Shown piece after piece: positions 1 through 5,978 of a DNA stretch of 8,082 nucleotides. A program made the position numbers and the translations under genes. Under the pieces are notes generated by a model. The model was not told the origin of the DNA. It searched no databases and was given only the letters and a program-made list of their open reading frames with translations. This DNA comes from SIG438 sp034117945 (GTDB taxonomy: Bacteria; Bacillota; Clostridia; HGM11514): contig JAXEOR010000194.1 of the NCBI GenBank assembly GCA_034117945.1, positions 1 through 8,082 on the forward strand, given 5' to 3'. Every line of letters starts with the position of its first letter. The stretch's first letter is position 1.

Positions 1-22
1 GGAGATTTTTATAAAATTTTTC

Positions 23-51
23 TTGACAAAGAAAGGAAACTGTGGTATGCT
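23..51 (+). promoter_or_regulatory. Sigma-A type promoter for the TetR-family regulator
   Basis: The sequence shows TTGACA (23-28), a perfect -35 hexamer, then a 17-nt spacer and TATGCT (46-51) as the -10. TG at 43-44 gives an extended -10. The stretch before it (1-22) is A/T-rich with T and A runs, as in an UP element. Transcription should begin near position 58. The -10 overlaps the left arm of a 37-bp palindrome, so a bound regulator would block polymerase. This is the strongest promoter I can see in the window and may also supply read-through transcription into the fab genes. Confidence 0.8.
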
Positions 52-85
52 GAATATTGAGCACACAGTGTGCTCAATATTCAGC
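49..85. promoter_or_regulatory. Perfect 37-bp palindrome, probable autoregulatory TetR operator
   Basis: Arms 49-66 and 68-85 are exact reverse complements around a single central base (67), giving 18 matched pairs without mismatch. The inner 19 bp (58-76) reads TGAGCACACAGTGTGCTCA. The same core, differing only in the central base, recurs at 704-722 in front of fabH. The palindrome overlaps the -10 hexamer and the expected transcription start, and lies just upstream of the TetR-family gene. This is the usual layout for autorepression in the family. Assignment to this regulator is inferred from position and the repeated core; binding is not shown. Confidence 0.8.
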
Positions 86-105
86 TGTAGAAAGGAGAGA
101 GCCCG

Positions 106-687
106 GTGGCTTATTCCAGAGGAATTCAATTGGAAGACGAAACAACCAAACAAATTATTGCTGCTGCAACCGGGATCGCTCAAAGGGAAGGAATCGAGCA
201 GCTTTCCGTCAAGGGGATTTTGGCTGAAATGGGCGTCAGCAACCGGGTGTTTTACAATCGGTTTCGTAATATTGACGACATCATTCAAATTCTATACAAC
301 GAGCTGGTGCAGGAAATCCGTGCAAGCCTCAAAAGCGTGCAGGAGGAAGGCCGGGATTATTACAGCTATCTGCTGGAGCTTGCAGTGGCGGTGGTTCGCA
401 AGATTTATCAGAACAATCTTCATTTCAGAAAGCATCTGCTTTCTTACCATGCCTCTAACGACAGCAACCGTAACTGGTGGCTAACCCAAATCCAGACGAT
501 TTTACAGGACGGAATCAATCGGGGACTGCTCAGGAAAATGAACATTACCGCAGTCAGCTACGGGGTTTATTGCTTTTGCCTGGGGTTTCATAAGGAGGCC
601 GTTGGAGAAGCGCTGGAGGGAGAGCAGGCAATTGGAGCCTTTTCCCAATCCTTTGCTTTGCTGATTGAAGGAATGAAACTGGAATGA
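106..687 (+). CDS. TetR/AcrR-family transcriptional regulator, probable regulator of the fab operon
   Basis: The 193-residue protein has the TetR layout. The N-terminal DNA-binding domain (about 14-60) has its helix-turn-helix at about 33-53, including EMGVSNRVFYNRF, which matches the family pattern xxGVSxxxxYxxF. The remaining helical region (about 60-193) would hold the ligand pocket and dimer interface. It has no recognisable ligand signature and shows several aromatic and Cys residues around 152-161 (YGVYCFCLGF). The start is GTG at 106, chosen because AAAGGAG (91-97) lies 8 nt upstream and the N-terminus has the expected length. Palindromes sharing a 19-bp core lie at its own promoter and between it and fabH. 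TetR proteins control lipid genes in other bacteria (FabR, DesT, FasR), so an acyl-CoA or acyl-ACP ligand is possible, but that is inference. I do not recognise a named orthologue. Confidence 0.85.
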   Translation: MAYSRGIQLEDETTKQIIAAATGIAQREGIEQLSVKGILAEMGVSNRVFYNRFRNIDDIIQILYNELVQEIRASLKSVQEEGRDYYSYLLELAVAVVRKIYQNNLHFRKHLLSYHASNDSNRNWWLTQIQTILQDGINRGLLRKMNITAVSYGVYCFCLGFHKEAVGEALEGEQAIGAFSQSFALLIEGMKLE

Positions 688-701
688 TCTTTTTTTACCC
701 T

Positions 702-724
702 TGTGAGCACACTGTGTGCTCACA
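702..724. promoter_or_regulatory. Perfect 23-bp palindrome upstream of fabH, probable second TetR operator
   Basis: Arms 702-712 and 714-724 are exact reverse complements around base 713. The core at 704-722 reads TGAGCACACTGTGTGCTCA. It is identical to the core at 58-76 except for the central base, while the flanks differ (G/C next to the core here, T/A at the first site). It lies 14 nt after the regulator's stop codon and about 55 nt before the probable fabH start. It would therefore act on a fabH promoter or as a roadblock to read-through from the regulator gene. In read-through RNA the same bases could form a short hairpin, but no T-run follows, so I do not call a terminator. Confidence 0.78.
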
Positions 725-780
725 GCATTGAAAAGAGCACGCAGGTGCTGATGAATGATAGAAAGGTGTGTGACATTACC

Positions 781-1734
781 GTGAATTTTCACTTCATAGG
801 AACAGGCAGCTATGTGCCGGATCATGTTGTGACCAACGATGATTTGGCCGAGTTTTTGGATACGTCAGATGAATGGATTGTACAGCGGGTCGGCGTAAAG
901 GAGCGCCGGATCTCCACCGGAGAAACCGCCGCCGATATGGCCTGTATCGCAGCAGATCGGGCCCTGGAAAACAGCGGCTGTACAGCCAAGGATATTGATT
1001 TGATTATAGTCGCCTCCTGCAGCAGCGATTCGGCAAGTCCGGCGGTAGCCGCTTTGGTGCAATCCCATATCGGTGCCTCCTGCCCGGCTTTTGATGTGAA
1101 TTCTGCCTGCAGCGGGTTTTTGTTTGCATTGGAAACGGCAGCGGGCTTTTTTGCCCGGGGAACCGTGAAACGGGTGCTGGTGCTGGGAGCAGAACGCATC
1201 AGCCGTTTGCTGGATTGGACGGATCGAAGCACCTGCGTCATCTTTGGAGACGGAGCAGGAGCGGCGGTGCTGGAGGCAGGAGAAGGGTATTTGGCCTCAA
1301 AGCTGTCAACTACTGGCGGCAACGAAGTGATTGATATTCCCGCCCATCACGGCGCATCTCCCTTTTTCAAACGGGAGCTGCCTGCCCCCTTTATTATGAT
1401 GAAAGGCCAGGAAACCTTTAAATTTGCAGTCAGCGCCATGACCCGGGATGTTATGGAGGTTTTGGATCAGGCCGGGCTTACGCCTGATCAAATCCGCTGG
1501 TTTATCCCTCATCAGGCAAATATCCGAATCATCCAGTTTGCATCGAAAAAGTTAAAGGTGCCCATGGATCGGTTCGCAGTTAATATTGAACACTACGGCA
1601 ACACCTCGTCTGCCAGCGTTCCCATCGCTTTGGACGAGTGCAATCGCTCCGGTCAGCTGAAGCCCGGAGATCTCATTGTTATGGCAGCATTCGGAGGCGG
1701 CCTTTCCAGTGCCGCCTGCGTAATCAAATGGTAA
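781..1734 (+). CDS. fabH: Beta-ketoacyl-ACP synthase III (FabH)
   Basis: Condenses an acyl-CoA primer with malonyl-ACP, the first carbon-carbon bond of each fatty acid, in the cytoplasm. From GTG 781 the protein is 317 residues, the same length as E. coli FabH. The thiolase-fold triad is Cys110 (in NSACSGF), His244 (PHQAN) and Asn274 (YGNTS); His and Asn carry the E. coli numbers. The C-terminal AAFGGG glycine motif is present. The start is not certain. GAAAGGTG (761-768) is the only nearby Shine-Dalgarno-like sequence, and its 12-nt spacing is long. In-frame ATG 751 would add ten residues not expected in the family, and reading further up would run into the palindrome. The residue matching E. 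coli Phe87, which closes the primer pocket, appears to be Ser86, so primer choice may differ. It is the first enzyme gene of the operon; acpP follows after 35 nt. Confidence 0.95.
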   Translation: MNFHFIGTGSYVPDHVVTNDDLAEFLDTSDEWIVQRVGVKERRISTGETAADMACIAADRALENSGCTAKDIDLIIVASCSSDSASPAVAALVQSHIGASCPAFDVNSACSGFLFALETAAGFFARGTVKRVLVLGAERISRLLDWTDRSTCVIFGDGAGAAVLEAGEGYLASKLSTTGGNEVIDIPAHHGASPFFKRELPAPFIMMKGQETFKFAVSAMTRDVMEVLDQAGLTPDQIRWFIPHQANIRIIQFASKKLKVPMDRFAVNIEHYGNTSSASVPIALDECNRSGQLKPGDLIVMAAFGGGLSSAACVIKW

Positions 1735-1769
1735 ACAATAAATTTTTAAAAAAACGGAGGAATTTTATT

Positions 1770-1991
1770 ATGACACAGGAAAAAGTAATCGCATTATTGG
1801 CAGAGCATTTGGAAATGGATCCGTCTGAAATCACAGCGGACACCACCTTTGAGGATCTGGATGTTGATTCTCTGGACACGGTGGAAATTTTGATGGAAAT
1901 GGAAGATGAATTTGGGATTGAAATCAAATTCGAGGAAGCAGGAAAATCTGTGGGAGATCTGGTTGCTTATATTGATTCCCATAAGGAGTAA
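1770..1991 (+). CDS. acpP: Acyl carrier protein (ACP)
   Basis: A 73-residue, strongly acidic, four-helix carrier that holds growing acyl chains as thioesters on a 4'-phosphopantetheine arm. The attachment site is Ser34 in the DVDSLDTVE motif, followed by the typical acidic helix II (MEMEDEFGIEI) that docks with FAS enzymes. ATG 1770 is preceded by ACGGAGG (1754-1760) with 9-nt spacing. This strong site fits the high ACP output the pathway needs. The 35 nt before it are very A/T-rich and contain no hairpin I can see. Its stop lies 5 nt before fabK, whose ribosome site (AAGGAG, 1983-1988) is inside the acpP tail. The holo-ACP synthase gene needed to activate it is not in the window. Identification is secure. 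Confidence 0.96.
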   Translation: MTQEKVIALLAEHLEMDPSEITADTTFEDLDVDSLDTVEILMEMEDEFGIEIKFEEAGKSVGDLVAYIDSHKE

Positions 1992-1996
1992 GGGTC

Positions 1997-2941
1997 ATGA
2001 TACACACGTCTATTTGTGATATGCTGGGCATTTCTTACCCTATTTTTCAGGGTGGAATGGCTCACATTGCCGACGGGCGGCTTGCCGCCGCAGTCTCGGA
2101 GGCGGGAGGCTTGGGCATTATCTCCGCCATGAACCGGGACGAAACCTATTTAAAAGAACAAATTCAGCTGGCTCGTTCCTTGACAGACCGACCCTTTGGG
2201 GTCAATGTGATGCTGATGAGTCCTTACACCCCCCAGGTGGCGGAGCTGTTGGCACAGGAAAAGGTGCCGGTGGTGACCACCGGTGCCGGAAATCCCTCTA
2301 AATACATGCCTCTTTGGAAGGAGGCGGGGATTCATGTGATTCCTGTGGTTGCTTCTGTTTCTATGGCAAAGCTGGTGGAACGGGGCGGCGCAGAAGCGGT
2401 CATTGCAGAAGGAGGAGAATCAGGCGGTCATGTGGGGGATCTTACCACTATGGCGCTGGTTCCTCAGGTATGCGACGCGGTTTCCATTCCCGTGATTGCA
2501 GCGGGCGGAATCGGAGACGGCCGGGGGGTTGCCGCTTCCTTTATGCTGGGCGCCCAAGGCGTCCAGCTGGGTACCAGATTTTTGGTGGCCAAGGAATGTA
2601 ACGTTCATCCCGCCTATAAAGCAAAGGTGTTAAAAGCTACCGATTTGTCTACCATTGTAACAGGAAAACGGCTGGGGCATCCCGTTCGCAGCTTGAAATC
2701 TCCCTTTTCCCGGGGCTACGCTAAGGCGGAATATTCTTCCATGCCGGATGAAGAGCTGGAACAGCTGGCAGTAGGCGCCCTGCGCCTTGCGGCGGTAGAA
2801 GGGGATGAAAAGAAGGGCTGTTTTTTGGCCGGGCAAATCGCCGGTATGGTTTGTAAGGAACAAACCTGCCGGGAAATCATTACAGAAATTTTTGAACAGG
2901 CTGAAACAGTCTTGAAGGGAGCGGGAGCATGGGTAAAATAG
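1997..2941 (+). CDS. fabK: Enoyl-ACP reductase II, FMN-dependent (FabK)
   Basis: Reduces trans-2-enoyl-ACP to acyl-ACP using NAD(P)H and FMN, the last step of each elongation round. The 314-residue TIM-barrel protein belongs to the nitronate monooxygenase/FabK family. It shows PIFQGGMA near the N-terminus, GGLGIIS (38-43 region), VNVML (69-73), the GGHVG segment with His145 (His144 in the pneumococcal enzyme) and the phosphate-binding AAGGIGDGRG (168-177) followed by GAQGVQLGTRF. The context between acpP and fabD separates it from true nitronate monooxygenases. Known biology: FabK is unrelated to the triclosan-sensitive FabI, and organisms relying on FabK tolerate triclosan; no fabI is present here. 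The last 13 nt overlap fabD in another frame, suggesting translational coupling. Start ATG 1997 has AAGGAG 8 nt upstream. Confidence 0.95.
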   Translation: MIHTSICDMLGISYPIFQGGMAHIADGRLAAAVSEAGGLGIISAMNRDETYLKEQIQLARSLTDRPFGVNVMLMSPYTPQVAELLAQEKVPVVTTGAGNPSKYMPLWKEAGIHVIPVVASVSMAKLVERGGAEAVIAEGGESGGHVGDLTTMALVPQVCDAVSIPVIAAGGIGDGRGVAASFMLGAQGVQLGTRFLVAKECNVHPAYKAKVLKATDLSTIVTGKRLGHPVRSLKSPFSRGYAKAEYSSMPDEELEQLAVGALRLAAVEGDEKKGCFLAGQIAGMVCKEQTCREIITEIFEQAETVLKGAGAWVK

Positions 2942-3849
2942 CATTTGTTTTTGCAGGCCAGGGAGCCCAGTACAGCGGCATGGGAAGTTCTCTTTATCAG
3001 TGCAGTCCCGCTGCGAAAGCACTGTTTGACAGTGCGGAGAAATACCGTCCCGGTACAAAGGAGCAGTGCTTTTTTGGATCGGCAGAGGAATTAAAGGAAA
3101 CCAAAAACACTCAGCCCTGTATTTATTTGACCGAGCTGTCCGCTGCTCTGGCTTTGGGAGAGCAGGGGATTTTTGCAGATGCCTGTGCTGGGTTTTCTTT
3201 GGGGGAAATTTCTGCTTTGGCTTATGCAAAGGCCTATTCTCTTGAAGCGGGCTTTCAGATTGTCACCCTGAGAGGGGAGGCCATGCAGCAGGCCGCCTGT
3301 GAGCACGATACTGCTATGGCAGCCGTCATGAAGCTGGACAGCAAAACAGTGGAAGAGGTGTGCCGGGAATTTCCTCACGTCTATCCGGTGAACTATAATT
3401 CTCCTGTTCAAACGGTTATTTCCGGTTCCCGGGAGGAATTGGAGCAGTGCAAGCAAAAATTGGGGCAGCTTTCCTGCCGGGTGGTTGACCTGCCTGTCAG
3501 CGCCGCCTTTCATTCTCCTTATATGGACAACGCTTCCGAATCCTTTGGAAGAATGCTGCAAAGCTTTTCTATTCTTCCCCCTGAGCTCCCGGTCTACGCC
3601 AATACCACTGCCTTACCCTATCCGGAGGATGTGATCGGGATGATGACTGTTCAAATGAAGTGCCCGGTTCGCTGGGTGGATACGGTTCAGAATATGATTG
3701 CAGACGGCGTGACCGATTTTATAGAGGTGGGTCCGGGGAAAACCCTGTGCGGTCTGATTAAAAAAATCTCTTCTCAGGTCAATCTCTACCATGTGGAGGA
3801 CGAGCAAACCTTGACCGAAACAGTAAAGGCGGTGAAGGAGCATGCTTAA
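2929..3849 (+). CDS. fabD: Malonyl-CoA:ACP transacylase (FabD)
   Basis: Moves malonyl from CoA to ACP, supplying the extender for FabH and FabF. The length (306 residues) is close to the E. coli protein (309). Visible features are the oxyanion motif GQGAQ (10-14), nucleophile Ser90 in GFSLGE, Arg115 (LRGEAM) that binds the malonyl carboxylate, His195 (AAFHSPYM) and the C-terminal VGPGKTLCGL. The nucleophile motif is usually GHSLG; here Phe replaces His. That His is not the catalytic one, and some Firmicute FabDs also vary there, so activity is expected. Start ATG 2929 lies inside the end of fabK and has AAGGGA (2915-2920) 8 nt upstream. The 3' end overlaps fabG by 8 nt. These overlaps at both ends mark the tightest part of the operon. 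Confidence 0.95.
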   Translation: MGKIAFVFAGQGAQYSGMGSSLYQCSPAAKALFDSAEKYRPGTKEQCFFGSAEELKETKNTQPCIYLTELSAALALGEQGIFADACAGFSLGEISALAYAKAYSLEAGFQIVTLRGEAMQQAACEHDTAMAAVMKLDSKTVEEVCREFPHVYPVNYNSPVQTVISGSREELEQCKQKLGQLSCRVVDLPVSAAFHSPYMDNASESFGRMLQSFSILPPELPVYANTTALPYPEDVIGMMTVQMKCPVRWVDTVQNMIADGVTDFIEVGPGKTLCGLIKKISSQVNLYHVEDEQTLTETVKAVKEHA

Positions 3850-4576
3850 AGGAAAAACCGCAGTGATCACAGGCGGATCTCGGGGGATCGGGGCTGCCAT
3901 CGCATTGGAATTTGCCCGGCAGGGAGCCAACACGGCTATTTTTTACTGCGGCAGCCGGGAGCGGGCGGAGCAAACCGCCCTGCAGGCCTGCGAAATGGGA
4001 GTGTCTGCAAAAGCATATCAATGCAATGTGGCCTCGGAGGAGGACTGCAAAAAAACAGTGGAGCAGGTAATAGCCGATTTCGGTTGTATTCATATTTTGG
4101 TCAACAATGCCGGAATCAATCGGGATATGCTGATGCTGCAAATGAAAGAGCAGGACTTCACCGATGTGATTGATACCAATTTGAAAGGGGCGTATCACAT
4201 GATTCGCCAGTGCTACCGTCCCTTTATGAAACAAAAGCAGGGGAAGATTATTAATATTTCTTCTGTGGCAGGCCTGATGGGAAACGCAGGGCAAGCCAAT
4301 TATGCCGCCTCAAAGGCAGGTCTGATCGGCCTGACAAAATCGGTGGCCAAGGAGCTGGCAGGGCGGGGCATTTGCTGTAATGCCATTGCTCCCGGCTTTG
4401 TGGAAACAGATATGACAGAGCAGTTTGCAGACCGTCCCGAGGTGATCGGTTCCATTCCGGCAAAACGAATGGGAAAACCGGAAGAGGTGGCGGCTTTGGC
4501 GGCTTTTTTGGCTGACGATTGCTCTGATTACATCACCGGAGAGGTGATTCGAATTGACGGCGGACTCGCCATGTAA
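3842..4576 (+). CDS. fabG: 3-oxoacyl-ACP reductase (FabG)
   Basis: NADPH-dependent reduction of 3-ketoacyl-ACP to (R)-3-hydroxyacyl-ACP. It is a 244-residue short-chain dehydrogenase, the same length as E. coli FabG. It has the Rossmann glycine motif TGGSRGIG (10-17), NNAG (88-91), the active-site Asn113, Ser141 (ISSVAG), Tyr154 and Lys158 (NYAASK), and the PGFVETDM segment that follows the active site. Its place between fabD and fabF makes the fatty acid role far more likely than any other SDR function. ATG 3842 overlaps the fabD stop by 8 nt, which implies coupled translation. The purine-rich stretch GGCGGTGAAGGAG just upstream (about 3828-3840) ends 1 nt before the ATG and is only a poor separate ribosome site. 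fabF follows after 14 nt. Confidence 0.96.
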   Translation: MLKGKTAVITGGSRGIGAAIALEFARQGANTAIFYCGSRERAEQTALQACEMGVSAKAYQCNVASEEDCKKTVEQVIADFGCIHILVNNAGINRDMLMLQMKEQDFTDVIDTNLKGAYHMIRQCYRPFMKQKQGKIINISSVAGLMGNAGQANYAASKAGLIGLTKSVAKELAGRGICCNAIAPGFVETDMTEQFADRPEVIGSIPAKRMGKPEEVAALAAFLADDCSDYITGEVIRIDGGLAM

Positions 4577-4590
4577 GGAAGGAGACCATC

Positions 4591-5823
4591 ATGAAAAAAG
4601 TTGTAATTACCGGATTGGGCGCCGTAACCCCCATCGGGAACGACGTTCCCTCCTTTTGGGATTCTCTCACCAAGGGCGTTAACGGGATTGATACCATTTC
4701 TCGGTTTGATCCCTCTGAATATAAGGCTACTTTGGCTGCTGAGGTAAAGGAGTTTGATCCTTCCCTTTACCTGGCAAAAGGAGAAATCAGAAAAACGGAT
4801 CTGTTTGTGCAGTATGCTATTGCTGCCGCGTCTCAGGCCGTTGCGGACAGTAAGCTGGCCGAGCAGGTGGATCCCAGACGGTTTGGGGTGTATTTTGGCT
4901 CGGGAGTGGGAGGGTTTAACACCCTGACGGCAGAGCATGAATCCTTGCTTGAAAAAGGCCCCCGTCGGGTGTCCCCTCAGTTTATTCCAAAAATGATTTC
5001 TAACATCGCCGCAGGGAATATTGCCATTCGTTTTCATGCCCAGGGTCCCTGTCTGTCTATCGCTACCGCCTGCGCCACAGGCACAACCTGTATCGGAGAA
5101 GCCTTTCGAGCTGTTCGGGACGGATATGCAGACGTGATTATTGCCGGCGGATCGGAAGCCAGCATCAATCCCCTGGCTGTAGCCGGATTTGTTAACTGCA
5201 TGGCCCTGACCACAAGCAGCGACAAAAACGCTGCCTCCATTCCCTTTGATAAGCGCAGAAACGGCTTTGTCATGGGAGAAGGGGCCGGTGCTTTGATTCT
5301 GGAGGAATATGAGCATGCAAAGGCGCGGGGAGCGAAAATCTATTGCGAAATAGCAGGCTACGGAAGCACCTGTGACGCCTATCATGTGACTGCTCCCGAT
5401 CCGGACGCAGAGGGAGGCGCTCGGGCTATTTTGCAGGCAGTGGAGCAGGCAGGCGGCGCCGCCGGGCAAAAGATTTATATCAACGCCCACGGCACCTCCA
5501 CCCCCTTAAATGATAAAACAGAAACCCTGGCGATCAAAAAAGCCTTGGGTGAACAGGCCGCTCGGGCAGCCAAAATCAGCTCTACCAAATCCATGACCGG
5601 TCATATGCTGGGTGCGGCAGGAGCGGTGGAGGCCATTGCCTCCATTCTGGCTTTGGAGCATCAGCTGGTTCCTCCTACGATTAATTATGTAGAACCGGAT
5701 GAGGAGTGCGATTTGGATATTACACCCAATACTGCCTGCCGGACGGAGCTGACCATGGCCTTGTCCACCTCTTTGGGCTTTGGCGGGCATAATGCCTGCG
5801 TTGCCTTTCAAAAGCTGTCCTAA
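4591..5823 (+). CDS. fabF: Beta-ketoacyl-ACP synthase II (FabF)
   Basis: Elongating condensing enzyme: joins malonyl-ACP to acyl-ACP with loss of CO2. The 410-residue protein has the Cys-His-His triad of the FabB/FabF class: Cys161 (ATACATG), His300 (NAHGTST) and His338 (TGHMLGAAGA). It also has conserved Lys333 (STKSMTG) and the gating loop GFGGHNA (396-402). N-terminal VVITGLGAVTPIG is typical of FabF. The start is ATG 4591 with AAGGAAGGAG (4575-4584) 6 nt upstream, beginning at the fabG stop. It is the last gene of the first block; a 155-nt gap separates it from fabZ where relatives usually have accB. No FabB/FabA pair or FabM is in the window, so how unsaturated chains are made cannot be read from this locus. 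Confidence 0.96.
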   Translation: MKKVVITGLGAVTPIGNDVPSFWDSLTKGVNGIDTISRFDPSEYKATLAAEVKEFDPSLYLAKGEIRKTDLFVQYAIAAASQAVADSKLAEQVDPRRFGVYFGSGVGGFNTLTAEHESLLEKGPRRVSPQFIPKMISNIAAGNIAIRFHAQGPCLSIATACATGTTCIGEAFRAVRDGYADVIIAGGSEASINPLAVAGFVNCMALTTSSDKNAASIPFDKRRNGFVMGEGAGALILEEYEHAKARGAKIYCEIAGYGSTCDAYHVTAPDPDAEGGARAILQAVEQAGGAAGQKIYINAHGTSTPLNDKTETLAIKKALGEQAARAAKISSTKSMTGHMLGAAGAVEAIASILALEHQLVPPTINYVEPDEECDLDITPNTACRTELTMALSTSLGFGGHNACVAFQKLS

Positions 5824-5859
5824 AGTACGGTAAGAATCAATGTTGTTTAGGCATAAATG

Positions 5860-5893
5860 AGCTCTATGGCAAAATGTATTTTGCCGTAGAGCT
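5860..5893 (+). terminator. Strong hairpin after fabF, possible partial terminator or RNA-processing stem
   Basis: The arms AGCTCTATGGCAAAA (5860-5874) and TTTTGCCGTAGAGCT (5879-5893) pair over 15 positions, including one U-G pair, around the 4-nt loop TGTA. It begins 36 nt after the fabF stop. The bases that follow (GCCGTCTCTTATC) do not contain a U-tract, so full intrinsic termination is doubtful. It may instead protect the upstream mRNA from 3' exonucleases, or lower expression of fabZ-accD-accA relative to the first block. The hairpin is seen directly; its role is inferred. Confidence 0.45.
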
Positions 5894-5908
5894 GCCGTCT
5901 CTTATCAT
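5881..5908 (+). promoter_or_regulatory. Weak candidate internal promoter for fabZ-accD-accA
   Basis: TTGCCG (5881-5886, four of six against TTGACA) and TATCAT (5903-5908, five of six against TATAAT) are 16 nt apart and would start transcription near 5915. The -35 lies within the right arm of the strong hairpin. The match is modest and could be chance, but a second promoter after an mRNA hairpin would explain why this gap is kept. Confidence 0.25.
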
Positions 5909-5978
5909 TTCCTTGCTCCGCTGATCAGAGACGTTCACTTTTTTGTCGGGCGGAGCGACAGAATGGAGAGTTTTCATT

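Larger units (their letters stand above)
5824..5978 (+). other. 155-nt non-coding gap inside the operon with several possible stem-loops
   Basis: This is the only long gap in the operon. Stem A pairs 5860-5874 with 5879-5893: 15 pairs including one G-U, loop TGTA. An outer helix, 5855-5860 with 5905-5910, could extend it if position 5860 changes partner. Stem B pairs CGTCTCT (5896-5902) with AGAGACG (5927-5933), and a six-T run (5939-5944) follows. Stem C pairs GCTCCGC (5915-5921), inside the loop of stem B, with GCGGAGC (5950-5956), just before the fabZ ribosome site. B and C interlock, so they would compete or form a pseudoknot. The region may be an attenuator, a processing site or a remnant of a lost gene. 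No coding sequence of useful length and no biotinylation motif is seen. Confidence 0.55.

Noticed and set aside
23..484. A 153-codon + strand frame starting inside the promoter
   Set aside because: It begins at the -35 hexamer and runs out of frame through the TetR gene. The TetR frame has a ribosome site and a clear helix-turn-helix.
688..697. T-run right after the TetR gene as an intrinsic terminator
   Set aside because: Only a 5-bp inverted repeat (CAATC/GATTG, 646-667) lies upstream, and no stable stem abuts the T-run. The perfect palindrome comes after it, not before.
703..780. A longer fabH reading that begins inside the second palindrome
   Set aside because: It would add 26 residues absent from the family and run through the operator. 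GTG 781 gives exactly 317 residues with His244 and Asn274 at the E. coli positions. ATG 751 remains a lesser possibility.
2630..3229. A 199-codon open frame on the - strand across the fabK-fabD junction
   Set aside because: The product is rich in Pro, Lys and Gln without any domain and overlaps two certain genes. Treated as an antisense shadow.
4528..5490. A 320-codon open frame on the - strand opposite fabF
   Set aside because: It lies almost wholly inside the confirmed fabF gene and its translation shows no family motif. It is a shadow produced by codon bias.
5921..5928. CTGATCAG palindrome as a regulator site
   Set aside because: An 8-bp palindrome is expected by chance in a window of this size and is not repeated near a promoter.
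5943..5978. A TTG start that would lengthen FabZ by 12 residues
   Set aside because: The added residues do not match FabZ N-termini and would place the start upstream of the GGAG ribosome site that serves ATG 5979.
5824..5978. A decayed accB gene in the gap
   Set aside because: The gap is far too short for a biotin carrier protein and I see no MKM-like biotinylation motif in any frame. A tiny remnant cannot be excluded but is not supported.
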